Source of the DNA: Anaerocolumna sedimenticola
Lineage (GTDB): Bacteria; Bacillota; Clostridia; Lachnospirales; Lachnospiraceae
Reading direction: 5' to 3'
DNA length: 64,000 bases
Assembly: GCF_009931695.1 (NCBI RefSeq)
Contig: NZ_CP048000.1
Location: forward strand, 3,055,501-3,119,500
This document shows positions 1 to 8,077 of the stretch, in pieces (position 1 is the first letter of the stretch; every line of letters begins with the position of its first letter). The position numbers and the translations under genes are program-made. The notes under the pieces are model-generated. The model was not told where the DNA came from. It saw only the letters and a program-made list of their open reading frames with translations, and made no database searches.

Positions 1-61
1 CAAGGAAGTTAGGAATATAAAGACTGAATATAAGGACAGTGTATTAAGATAAAATATAAGG

Positions 62-175
62 GAAGAAAAATATACAAAGAAATATATAGAAAGAAATATA
101 TAGTAAGGAATATACAGACAGGAATATACAGAAAGAAATATACAGACAGGAATATACAGGTAGTAATATATATAG
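62..175. repeat. Degenerate 14-bp tandem repeat array
   Basis: About seven head-to-tail units of 14 bp fill 76-175, each close to NNARGAATATACAG. Units start at 76, 90, 104, 118, 132, 146 and 160; the last is 16 bp. A weaker unit lies at 62-75 and related sequence extends towards base 1. The array ends about 50 bp before the first gene. Nothing else is visible in the first 222 bases. Confidence 0.75.
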
Positions 176-222
176 GCAGGAAACAGTATATCGGTATAAA
201 ACTTATAGTTCGGGGGTAATCT

Positions 223-1011
223 ATGAAATTTGATGCTTGTATTGATATGGTTTTTCAAGGAGAGATTTTTTCTAAAGCTTTGGAAAAAACAAAAGAAGCC
301 GGAATAACCTCCTATGAATTCTGGAGTTGGTGGGATAAAGACATTGAAACCATTTTGGAAAGCCAAAAAGCGCTGAATATGAAATGTATTAGTTTCTGTA
401 CAAAATTTGTCACTTTATTAGACCCGTTAAAAAGGCAGGAGTATATAAAAGGTCTGGAAGAAAGTATTAGGATGGCGAAAGACTTTGGTGTAAATATACT
501 TATCAGCCAGGTGGGAAATAGAATACCGGAAAAGTCCTATAAAGAACAGTGGGATAGTCTGGCTACAGGTTTAAGGGAATGTGATTCACTCCTGAAGAAA
601 AATGATATAACGTTAGTTGTAGAACCTTTAAACTTGATGGATCATCCCGGTTATTTCCTGACTGATTCTAAAGAGGCCTTTAGGCTGATAAAGGAAGTAG
701 ATAGTAAGAATGTTAAGATCTTATACGATATTTATCATTTTCAGGTATCCGAGGGCAATCTTATTCAAACCATTACGGAACATATATCAGATATAGGGCA
801 TTTTCACTGTGCAGGGAATCCGGGCAGAGGAAATGTCACAGAAGGAGAAATCAATTATTCCGAGGTATTTCGTAAGATCCAGAAATTGGGTTATGATGGA
901 TATATGGGATTAGAAGGTAAGCTCTTAGAGAAACGGATCGAGGGTTTAAAAGATGCCAAATTACTATTTGATACCAGTATTGCAAAAATAGTAGGAAACA
1001 AGGTACAGTAA
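223..1011 (+). CDS. TIM-barrel isomerase, hydroxypyruvate isomerase-like
   Basis: A 262-residue protein of the xylose-isomerase-like TIM-barrel (AP endonuclease 2) superfamily, closest in length and motifs to hydroxypyruvate isomerase (Hyi). The expected metal/active-site residues are visible: Glu134 in VVEPLN, Asp169 in LYDIYH, His195 in GHFHCAG and Glu231 in MGLEGK. The family interconverts small keto/aldehyde sugars in the cytosol, for example hydroxypyruvate and tartronate semialdehyde. GGGGG lies 7 bases before the ATG. It stands alone, with an opposed transporter gene downstream. A glycerate pathway lies 42 kb away in the window, so a hydroxypyruvate role fits but is inference. Another sugar isomerase or epimerase specificity is possible. 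Confidence 0.75.
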   Translation: MKFDACIDMVFQGEIFSKALEKTKEAGITSYEFWSWWDKDIETILESQKALNMKCISFCTKFVTLLDPLKRQEYIKGLEESIRMAKDFGVNILISQVGNRIPEKSYKEQWDSLATGLRECDSLLKKNDITLVVEPLNLMDHPGYFLTDSKEAFRLIKEVDSKNVKILYDIYHFQVSEGNLIQTITEHISDIGHFHCAGNPGRGNVTEGEINYSEVFRKIQKLGYDGYMGLEGKLLEKRIEGLKDAKLLFDTSIAKIVGNKVQ

Positions 1012-1105
1012 TATTACAGGAATTTAACAGACTAATTTATATTATAACAGGCGGGATACTGCATTTTTAATAAGAAACGAATTTATAGAGAAGCAGTGAG
1101 CCCGC

Positions 1106-2053
1106 CTATTTATGTATGTTTATAAAAGATTTGTTCAGAATAGGAATCTGCTCAATTTTTATCTTGGATTTACTCTCCGAGAAGATTAACCCTAATAAGG
1201 TGAGTAATATACCAAATGCGGAAACTACGGTAATTTTCTCATGAAGAATGAGGAAAGATACAATTACTGTTATCACCGGAACTATGTAAATGTATACGCT
1301 GGCTTTAACAGCTCCCAATAATTTGGCAGCCAGATTCCAGGTTACAAAACATAGAGCAGAAGCACCAAAACCCAAATATAAAATATTAAGCAAATTAATC
1401 GGTTTCAGAAACTGATTCCAGGTAATGTCCACATTAAAATAAAATAGTGACGGAAGCATAAATAATAAACCGTAGAAAAAGATTTTTCTGGTAGCTGTTA
1501 TAGTAGGATAACCTAAACTGCTTATTTTTTTTGAAAAGATGGAGTAAAAACCCCATACAAAAGCCGCTAAAATTGCAAGAATATCTCCCAAGGGATTTAG
1601 TTTTAATTCGGTGCTGCCATTATAACTGATAAGAAATATACCTGCCATTGCTATTAGAAAACCGGCAAAAAAGGATGGTTTCAGTTTTTCACCGTCTAAG
1701 AACATATGGGCTAACACAGCCGTAAAGATTGGAGCAATGGATACGACGATTCCTACATTAGAGGCAAAAGTATAAGTTAAAGCTATATTTTCCAGAAGAA
1801 AATATAGGGTAACACCGCTTAAGCCTGCACCGATAAATAAGAGTTCATGCTTATTATCTTTCATCTTTACTCTGTGGGGAGATAAGAGAAACAGGACCAG
1901 ATATCCAATGGTAAACCGAATAAAAAGAATTTCAACAGGAGTAAAAGTATTTAACAAGACCTTGGTTGATATAAAGGTCGTTCCCCAGATAATAACCGTA
2001 AATATGGCCGTTATATGGCCTGCCAGGTTACTATTTGCCTTAAAAGATGTCAT
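1106..2053 (-). CDS. EamA/DMT-family transporter
   Basis: A drug/metabolite transporter superfamily permease of about 315 residues, with roughly ten hydrophobic segments arranged as two EamA repeats. The first repeat begins with the typical IIWGTTFISTK and the second contains FVWGFYSIFSKK. It probably exports or exchanges a small metabolite; the substrate cannot be read from sequence. The reading frame stays open upstream to 2110, but I prefer the ATG at 2053 because GAGGA (2061-2065) sits 7 bases before it and the protein then starts like other family members. It follows serS on the same strand after about 100 bases and may be read through from it. Confidence 0.85.
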   Translation of the reverse strand: MTSFKANSNLAGHITAIFTVIIWGTTFISTKVLLNTFTPVEILFIRFTIGYLVLFLLSPHRVKMKDNKHELLFIGAGLSGVTLYFLLENIALTYTFASNVGIVVSIAPIFTAVLAHMFLDGEKLKPSFFAGFLIAMAGIFLISYNGSTELKLNPLGDILAILAAFVWGFYSIFSKKISSLGYPTITATRKIFFYGLLFMLPSLFYFNVDITWNQFLKPINLLNILYLGFGASALCFVTWNLAAKLLGAVKASVYIYIVPVITVIVSFLILHEKITVVSAFGILLTLLGLIFSESKSKIKIEQIPILNKSFINIHK

Positions 2054-2075
2054 AATATATTCCTCATATCTATTA

Positions 2076-2142
2076 AGCACCCCAACCATAAAGGAATCTG
2101 TATTATCCATGGTAAGTTTCCTGTCAATCAGATCGGGGTGCT
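2076..2142 (-). promoter_or_regulatory. Inverted repeat between serS and the EamA gene
   Basis: On the minus strand AGCACCCC (2142-2135) pairs perfectly with GGGGTGCT (2083-2076). Inside the 51-base loop AGGAA faces TTCCT. The 3' arm lies about 10 bases before the ribosome site of the transporter gene. It could be a serS terminator lacking a good U-tract, or a leader structure controlling the transporter. I do not recognise it as a known riboswitch class. Confidence 0.4.
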
Positions 2143-2151
2143 GTTATTATT

Positions 2152-3429
2152 TTATTTAATTATTGTCTTTCCACCCATATATGGCTGTAAGGCAGCAGGA
2201 ATATTTACGGAGCCGTCCGCATTCAAATTGTTTTCCAAGAAAGCAATAAGCATTCTTGGAGGAGCAACTACAGTATTATTTAAGGTGTGCGCAAAATATT
2301 TACCGTCTTCACCAACTACGCGGATTTTAAGACGCCTTGCCTGTGCATCACCTAAGTTGGAACAGCTTCCCACTTCGAAATATTTTTTCTGTCTGGGAGA
2401 CCAGGCTTCTACGTCTATAGATTTAACCTTAAGGTCTGCCAGATCACCGGAACAGCATTCCAGAGTCCTTACAGGAATATCCAGGGTGCGGAATAAATCA
2501 ACGGTGTTCTGCCATAACTTATCAAACCACATTTTACTTTCTTCCGGTTTACATACAACAATCATCTCTTGTTTTTCAAATTGGTGAATGCGGTATACAC
2601 CTCGCTCTTCCAAACCATGGGCACCTTTTTCTTTACGGAAGCAAGGAGAGTAGCTGGTCAAAGTCTGAGGAAGGGAAGTCTCCGGTAAAATGGTATCTAT
2701 AAACTTACCTATCATGGAATGTTCACTGGTTCCGATTAGGTATAGATCTTCTCCCTCGATTTTATACATCATGGCATCCATTTCCGCAAAACTCATAACA
2801 CCCGTGACAACGTCACTTCGAATCATAAAAGGCGGTATGCAGTATTTAAAACCGCGTTCGATCATAAAATCCCTAGCATAAGAGATGACTGCCGAATGTA
2901 ATCGTGCAATATCTCCCATCAAATAATAAAAACCGTTTCCTGCTACTTTTCTTGCACTGTCCAGATCAATTCCTTCTAATTTTTCCATAATGTCGGTATG
3001 ATAAGGAATTTCAAAATCAGGAACCGCAGTTTCTCCGTAACGTTGAACCTCAACATTTTCACTGTCATCTTTGCCGATTGGTACACTTGGATCAATGATG
3101 TTAGGAATGGTCATCATTATTTTTTTGATTTTTTCTTCCAGATCACTTTCTTTTGCTTCTAACTCTGCTAAATGCTCTGTATCCAAAGTAATTTGCTTTT
3201 TAAGTGCTTCCGCTTCTTCTTTTTTTCCCTGTGCCATCAGGCCGCCGATCTGTTTGGATACTTTGTTTCTTTCGGAACGTAAGGAATCTGCCTCTTGCTT
3301 TGCATTTCTGCTTTCTACATCCAAAGCAATTACTTCATCAACGAGGCCAAGTTTGCTGTCCTGAAATTTATTTCTGATATTCTGTTTTACGATTTCAGGG
3401 TTTTCTCTGACAAATTTTAAATCTAACAT
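2152..3429 (-). CDS. serS: Seryl-tRNA synthetase
   Basis: A full-length 425-residue class II aminoacyl-tRNA synthetase that charges tRNA-Ser. The N-terminal coiled-coil arm that grips the long variable arm of tRNA-Ser spans roughly residues 25-105 and is rich in Lys, Glu and Leu heptads. The catalytic core follows, with motif 2 around FRKEKGAHG and motif 3 near the C-terminus (NNTVVAPPRMLIAFLENN). The ATG has AAGGAGG 6 bases upstream. Expression is controlled by the T-box leader directly upstream. Identification is secure. Confidence 0.98.
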   Translation of the reverse strand: MLDLKFVRENPEIVKQNIRNKFQDSKLGLVDEVIALDVESRNAKQEADSLRSERNKVSKQIGGLMAQGKKEEAEALKKQITLDTEHLAELEAKESDLEEKIKKIMMTIPNIIDPSVPIGKDDSENVEVQRYGETAVPDFEIPYHTDIMEKLEGIDLDSARKVAGNGFYYLMGDIARLHSAVISYARDFMIERGFKYCIPPFMIRSDVVTGVMSFAEMDAMMYKIEGEDLYLIGTSEHSMIGKFIDTILPETSLPQTLTSYSPCFRKEKGAHGLEERGVYRIHQFEKQEMIVVCKPEESKMWFDKLWQNTVDLFRTLDIPVRTLECCSGDLADLKVKSIDVEAWSPRQKKYFEVGSCSNLGDAQARRLKIRVVGEDGKYFAHTLNNTVVAPPRMLIAFLENNLNADGSVNIPAALQPYMGGKTIIK

Positions 3430-3483
3430 AATTTCCTCCTTAAAAATGTAAATAAGTTTTTCGTTTAGCGAGGTAAGGAATTA

Positions 3484-3735
3484 AAGTCAAAAAAAAATCC
3501 TTCCACCGCATATAAAATATGGGACGAAAGAATTCCGCGTTGCCACCCAAATTGTTAATTCCAAAAGAACTAACCTCTCGATAGTAGTAGGATAGAGGGT
3601 ACTAACCTTTCGGTTTATCACCGACAGCTCCAAAAGTGGAAAGGCTTAATCTTTCACCGGTTCACACCGACCACCGGCTCTCTGAAGAAAATTTATAAAC
3701 CGAAGCTTTTATCATCACTGTTTACAATATAACTT
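3484..3735 (-). promoter_or_regulatory. T-box leader of serS
   Basis: Minus-strand 5' leader of serS. The T-box sequence TGGGTGGCAACGCGG lies at 3550-3536. Upstream, the stem I apical motif AGAGAGCCGGTGG with its partner GGTGTGAACCGG is visible around 3690-3655. After the T-box sequence a 14-bp stem with one mismatch (about 3529-3495) and a run of nine U forms the terminator. Uncharged tRNA is known to stabilise the competing antiterminator, so serS should be induced by serine limitation. I could not place the specifier triplet with certainty; AGC occurs in the 3' side of stem I. Confidence 0.93.
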
Positions 3736-3859
3736 TTCCTTATTATATACCATTATTTATGATTTAACAAGTTATTATTTTTTATTAAATAATAAGGTGT
3801 AAAACGATATAGCTTGGTAAGACTTAATTTTAATCCAATGAAAACCGCCCAGAGCATTT

Positions 3860-3912
3860 AACCTTGCCAGTAAGTAGAGTTAGCGGATATAAGAATATCC
3901 GCTTTGACTCTT
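3860..3912 (+). repeat. Hairpin repeat family B, copy B1 (partial)
   Basis: Shares with the copies at 55838-55912 and 63848-63943 the start AACCTT/CC-type bases, the stem GCGGATA...TATCCGC and the tail CTTTGACTC. The CCTGC..GCAGG hairpin seen in the other two copies is eroded here. It lies just beyond the 3' end of larE. Confidence 0.65.
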
Positions 3913-3936
3913 AATAAAGTATAACGATATAATATA

Positions 3937-4740
3937 TTACAGAGTTTCATTCATACTGCCGGTTCTATAACCTTTTAAATCCAGGGCAGTGTATGCAAAA
4001 CCGATTTTTTTAAAGCTTTCATTAATATGATTAATAAAATTCAGGTCAAAGAATCTCTGTAGTTCATTTTGTGAAACTTCGATTCTGGCAATATCTCCAT
4101 GATGCCTAACACGGACCTGTCTAAAACCTTCATCCAGCAGAAGCTGTTCAGCTTTGTCTACCATTTCTAGTTTCTCTTTTGTTATTTTCTGACCGTAAGG
4201 AAACCTGGAGGATAAACATGCGAATGACTGCTTATTCCAGGTTGGCAGGCCTAATTCTTTGGATAAGATGCGAATTTCTTCCTTGGTTAATTCCGCCATT
4301 CTAAGAGGACTAATGACATTATGCTCTGAGATAGCTTGAAGACCCGGACGGTAGTCACTTAAATCATCATGATTAGATCCCTCTGCAACGTGAAGAATAC
4401 CATGCTTATAAGCAATATCACCGATTTTATCAAAAAGTTCATTTTTGCACAGATAACAACGATTAACCGGATTATCAGAAAAACCTTCTACTTCAAGTTC
4501 TTCCGATATAATGATTTCATGGGATATTCCATATTTTTCAGTAAATTCTTTAGCTTCTCTGAATTCCCTTTCAGGATATGTAGATGAACGGGCTGTTACT
4601 GCAAGAACATTTTTTCCAAGAACATCAAAAGCTGTTTTGAGGAGAAAAGTTGAGTCTACTCCTCCTGAAAAAGCAACAGCAACCCCTTCTAATTTACGTA
4701 AATTCTCTTTTAATAAATCATATTTTTCGTATAAATCCAT
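3937..4740 (-). CDS. larE: ATP-dependent sacrificial sulfur transferase LarE
   Basis: A 267-residue PP-loop protein (AFSGGVDST at residues 23-31) matching LarE, which adenylates and thiolates the pyridinium dicarboxylate precursor of the nickel-pincer nucleotide cofactor of lactate racemase. Three cysteines occupy the family positions: Cys95 and Cys98 in RCYLCK and Cys175 in FACLSSR. The one-cysteine enzyme of Lactobacillus plantarum destroys its own Cys176, whereas three-cysteine LarEs can carry a [4Fe-4S] cluster that transfers sulfur catalytically, so this looks like the cluster type. No larA, larB or larC is in the window. The ATG is preceded by AAAGGCGG. Related family members act on other substrates, so the end product is not certain. 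Confidence 0.88.
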   Translation of the reverse strand: MDLYEKYDLLKENLRKLEGVAVAFSGGVDSTFLLKTAFDVLGKNVLAVTARSSTYPEREFREAKEFTEKYGISHEIIISEELEVEGFSDNPVNRCYLCKNELFDKIGDIAYKHGILHVAEGSNHDDLSDYRPGLQAISEHNVISPLRMAELTKEEIRILSKELGLPTWNKQSFACLSSRFPYGQKITKEKLEMVDKAEQLLLDEGFRQVRVRHHGDIARIEVSQNELQRFFDLNFINHINESFKKIGFAYTALDLKGYRTGSMNETL

Positions 4741-4981
4741 TTATTTCCGCCTTTCTGTCATTAATCATACGAAATGACTTCTCATGGTATCATAATACAA
4801 TCATAGTAATTCTATATGAATAATAAAGCATTATTATTATTCTGTCAATATAGAGTTTACGCAAATTAGTAAAATTAATTTAAATGAATTTACTTGCATA
4901 GAATGGTGGGTTATTAGCAAAATTAAGCGAAATTAACCCACATTCTGAAAGCAAGAAAATATAAATATAGAAAAGAAAAAA

Positions 4982-5407
4982 TTAGAAAGATTTATTTGGC
5001 TTTGAAATATCTTTTAAAGCTTCTTCTGCGTTATCAGAGTAGGATGGCTCTAATGAGATATCACCTAATGCTACAATTCCTACCAGACTGTTATTCTCAA
5101 CGATGGGCAGACGGCGAATCTGCCTGTCGCTCATAATTTGAGCAGCATCATTTACATTCATCTCAGGACTTCCCACAGTAGGGTCTGTAGTCATAATATC
5201 ACGGACTTTTTGTTTCGTGGCATCCTGACCGGCGGCAACTGATCTTACAGCAATATCTCTGTCTGTAATAATACCTACTATTTTATCCTGGCTGCATACC
5301 GGGATGGAACCAACATTATATTGTTTCATTAATCTGGCAGCACTTGCGATAGAATCATCTGATTTAACACTTGCAATATCTTTTGACATAATATCTTTTA
5401 CTTTCAT
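4982..5407 (-). CDS. Tandem CBS-domain protein
   Basis: A 141-residue stand-alone pair of CBS domains (about residues 1-60 and 70-130), with repeated VKDIMSKD / VRDIMTTDP motifs and the nucleotide-site pattern GIITDRDIAVR. Such proteins bind adenine nucleotides, S-adenosylmethionine or similar ligands and modulate partners; the partner is unknown. The frame is open upstream to 5437, but GGAGGTG lies 6 bases before the ATG at 5407, which decides the start. It is monocistronic and divergent from the TIM-barrel gene at 5711. Confidence 0.9.
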   Translation of the reverse strand: MKVKDIMSKDIASVKSDDSIASAARLMKQYNVGSIPVCSQDKIVGIITDRDIAVRSVAAGQDATKQKVRDIMTTDPTVGSPEMNVNDAAQIMSDRQIRRLPIVENNSLVGIVALGDISLEPSYSDNAEEALKDISKPNKSF

Positions 5408-5514
5408 ACGATTCACCTCCAAACTTAGGTTGCCCATGAAAAAAGTTTTTTATCATATTTTATGTTTGAATTATTATTGTAACAATTGGAAAATGTAAAG
5501 TGAACTCCTATTGT

Positions 5515-5542
5515 ATAAATCAACTGCCAGCAGTTGATTTAT
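5515..5542. promoter_or_regulatory. Perfect 12-bp inverted repeat in divergent intergenic region
   Basis: ATAAATCAACTG (5515-5526), spacer CCAG, then CAGTTGATTTAT (5531-5542). It sits between the divergent CBS gene and the TIM-barrel gene at 5711. A second imperfect repeat, AACAAC...GTTGTT, follows at 5547-5568. No U-run follows either arm, so an operator or RNA leader structure is as likely as a terminator. Confidence 0.45.
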
Positions 5543-5710
5543 GCCTAACAACATAAGATGTCGTTGTTTAATCAGGGTGTGAAAGGTAATGGATAAGTTA
5601 AGCATAATAATGTAGTATGTTATATAGTTTATTATAGCTTATTGACTGGGAAAGAATTTGTGTTTATGCTTAGGTTAATTGAAAATTATTCTGAAAAAAG
5701 GTGGTATTTT

Positions 5711-6544
5711 ATGAAAAATGTAAAAATCGCAGCTCCCTTATATATTTTGAGGGAGGAATGTGAAAAGGATCTTTTTTCCGTATTGGAAAAATTAAAAGAA
5801 ATAGGCTTTGATGGGATTGAATTTTTGGGCTTTTTCGGAAAAACACCTGGCGATATCCATGATAATTTAGAACAGTTGAATCTAAAAGCCGTGGGCAATC
5901 ATGTGGATTATTATGAATTTATAAAAGACATTAATACCACCATTAAAATTCATAAAGAAATCGGCTGCCAATTTATTACCGTTGGCGGTTTACCAAAAGA
6001 ACAACTGGCAGACAGTACTTTAGTTTCAAAATATATTAAGGATACAAAAGAGATAGGAATGCTTTGCAGTGAGAATGGAATTACACTGCTATTTCATAAT
6101 CATGACCGTGAATTATCCGGTAAAATAAATGATAAATATTATCTGGAAGAGATTTTGGATAGTATTCCCGAAGAGGTTCTTTCTTTTGAACCGGATTTAG
6201 GGTGGATTGCTATTGGTGGAGGCAGTCCTGAATATTTTCTTGATAAATATCAGAATCGTTGTCCGGTGATTCATTTAAAAGATTTTTATGCAAAAGATAT
6301 ACCAGGAATAGGTAATGTTTTTGAATTAAATAATCAGAAAGGGGACGCTTTGCACAGCCATTTTGAATTCAGACCGGTAGGTTACGGTGTTTTAAATATA
6401 CCGTCACTGATGAACCGGATTAAAGCCTGCAACCCTTCCTGGCTTTTGGCGGATCACGACCTTGCTTATGATCGGGACAGCTATTTTGATTTAAAAATTA
6501 GTTTGGATTATATAAAGAATTTACTTTTGCTGCAAGATATATAG
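5711..6544 (+). CDS. Sugar phosphate isomerase/epimerase family protein
   Basis: A 277-residue TIM-barrel protein of the xylose-isomerase-like superfamily. Diagnostic segments are LLFHNHDRE, SFEPDLGW and HLKDFYA, which supply the His, Asp and Glu/His metal ligands in IolE-like and sugar epimerase proteins. The substrate is unknown. The frame is open from 5642, but AAAGGTGG just before the ATG at 5711 and the start KNVKIAAPLYI point to 5711. The MATE pump gene begins 30 bases after its stop, so the two are probably co-transcribed. It is one of three distant paralogues of this fold in the window. Confidence 0.82.
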   Translation: MKNVKIAAPLYILREECEKDLFSVLEKLKEIGFDGIEFLGFFGKTPGDIHDNLEQLNLKAVGNHVDYYEFIKDINTTIKIHKEIGCQFITVGGLPKEQLADSTLVSKYIKDTKEIGMLCSENGITLLFHNHDRELSGKINDKYYLEEILDSIPEEVLSFEPDLGWIAIGGGSPEYFLDKYQNRCPVIHLKDFYAKDIPGIGNVFELNNQKGDALHSHFEFRPVGYGVLNIPSLMNRIKACNPSWLLADHDLAYDRDSYFDLKISLDYIKNLLLLQDI

Positions 6545-6574
6545 AAATCAAAAGAATGGAAGGTCTAAAATACT

Positions 6575-7924
6575 ATGGTGGATAGAGCTTTTTATAAGAG
6601 GTTGTTTATCCTGGCAATTCCTATCGCTTTACAGAATATTGTAACGTATTCCGTAGGACTTACGGATAATGTAATGGTAGGTTCATTAGGGGAAGTAGCT
6701 ATATCAGGGGTTTATCTTTGTAACCAGATACAGATTATATTACAGATGCTTGTTGCGGGAATCGGGGCAGCACTTATTGTGTTAGCGGCACAGTATTGGG
6801 GTAAGAATGATAAAGAAAGTACAAAAAATATTATGGGGATCGGTTTAAAGATTGCATCAGCCTGTGCGGTTATATTTTTTATACTGGTATTCTTTTTTAC
6901 AGACCAATTCCTCAGTTTATTTTCAGATAACACGATGGTAGTAGCAGAAGCCGGCAAATATGCGAAAATTATCTGCTTTACATACCTGTTTTTCTGTATC
7001 AGTAATGTTTTAAACGCTACCTTAAGATGTATTGGTACAGTTAAAATCGGTTTGTATCTTTCCATCGTATCGTTCTTTTTGAATGTAACTCTTAATTGGG
7101 TATTTATTTTTGGAAATCTGGGCGCACCTGCACTTGGAATAAGAGGTGCTGCTATTGCCACCTTGATTTCCAGATTAGTAGAGTTCAGCTGTTATATTAT
7201 TTATATGAGATTCATGGATAATAAATTGAAGATGTATTTTAAAGATGTTTTACATACTAATATGGAATTAGTAAAAGATTTTTTCCGTTACGGCTTACCT
7301 GTTATAATGGGTGATGTGTTATGGGGAATTAATTTAGCAGTTCAAGGAGCGATTGTCGGCAGGCTTGGAGCAGATTCCATAGCTGCCGTAAGTATAGCAA
7401 ATATCGTTTTTTCCGTGGTCAGTGTCGGTGTCTATGGGATTGCCAGTGCTTCAGCCGTAATAATTGGAAATGCAGCTGGGGAAGGTGATTTACAGAAAAT
7501 AAAAGCATATACAAAGAAACTCCAGGCTGTATTTCTGATAGGCGGTATATGCACCGGATTATTCTTATTTCTAATTAAAGATTATGTCTTGCTTTTATAT
7601 AATGTATCGGAGGAGACTCTAAATATAGCAAAAGCACTCATGACTGTATTATCGGTAACGGTTATTGGAACGGCATATCAGATGTCTACGTTAACCGGTA
7701 TCGTAAGAGCAGGAGGAGCAACCCATTTTGTATTAATCAATGATATTATTTTTGTATGGTTCATTGTAATACCTCTTTCTCTTATTATGGCTTTTGTAAT
7801 AGGAGCACCTACCTGGGTAGTATTCTTATGCTTAAAATGTGACCAGATATTAAAATGCGCAGTTGCTGTAGTTAAAGTTAACCGTTTCGATTGGATTAAA
7901 AAGCTGACGAAAGAATTTGCATAA
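6575..7924 (+). CDS. MATE-family efflux transporter
   Basis: A 449-residue multidrug and toxic compound extrusion protein with about twelve membrane segments in two MatE halves. It begins with RLFILAIPIALQNIVTYSVGLTDNVMVGSLGE, split here as family-typical AIPIALQN and DNVMVGSLGE, and shows IRGAAIATLISR at the end of the first half. It should export cationic compounds using a Na+ or H+ gradient; the substrate is not predictable. It lies 30 bases downstream of the TIM-barrel gene in an apparent two-gene unit that ends at the hairpin at 7937-7970. Confidence 0.92.
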   Translation: MVDRAFYKRLFILAIPIALQNIVTYSVGLTDNVMVGSLGEVAISGVYLCNQIQIILQMLVAGIGAALIVLAAQYWGKNDKESTKNIMGIGLKIASACAVIFFILVFFFTDQFLSLFSDNTMVVAEAGKYAKIICFTYLFFCISNVLNATLRCIGTVKIGLYLSIVSFFLNVTLNWVFIFGNLGAPALGIRGAAIATLISRLVEFSCYIIYMRFMDNKLKMYFKDVLHTNMELVKDFFRYGLPVIMGDVLWGINLAVQGAIVGRLGADSIAAVSIANIVFSVVSVGVYGIASASAVIIGNAAGEGDLQKIKAYTKKLQAVFLIGGICTGLFLFLIKDYVLLLYNVSEETLNIAKALMTVLSVTVIGTAYQMSTLTGIVRAGGATHFVLINDIIFVWFIVIPLSLIMAFVIGAPTWVVFLCLKCDQILKCAVAVVKVNRFDWIKKLTKEFA

Positions 7925-7936
7925 GCAGTAATAAAC

Positions 7937-7970
7937 GAACCTGAGGAAATACTGCAATCTCCTCAGGTTC
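7937..7970. terminator. Hairpin between convergent genes
   Basis: GAACCTGAGGA (7937-7947) pairs with TCCTCAGGTTC (7960-7970) around a 12-base loop. It is a perfect 11-bp stem placed 12 bases after the MATE stop codon. The downstream U-tract is weak on both strands, so termination efficiency is uncertain. Confidence 0.65.
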
Positions 7971-7980
7971 TTATCAAGCA

Positions 7981-8063
7981 ATTTCCGATAAGTGACATCA
8001 TGGGAACAGAACCCGTGTTCCTATAATCAGATGCACGGCGGAAAAAGCACCGCTTTCGGAAAT
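7981..8063 (-). ncRNA. Candidate structured RNA, unknown class
   Basis: An 83-bp segment closed by a perfect 8-bp stem, ATTTCCGA (7981-7988) with TCGGAAAT (8056-8063). It encloses two further helices: GGAACA/TGTTCC extended by GTGACATC facing GATGCAC, and GCGG/CCGC. The result is a three-way junction. On the minus strand it is followed after about 10 bases by the strong hairpin at 7970-7937, giving an RNA-like unit with an end. It lies in the 3' region of the phosphoesterase gene. I do not recognise a known family; strand and function are inference. Confidence 0.35.
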
Positions 8064-8077
8064 AATATCTAAATTGA

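Noticed and set aside
2015-2587. Plus-strand ORF opposite serS
   Set aside because: It lies antisense to the conserved serS 3' end and the EamA start, with no ribosome site.
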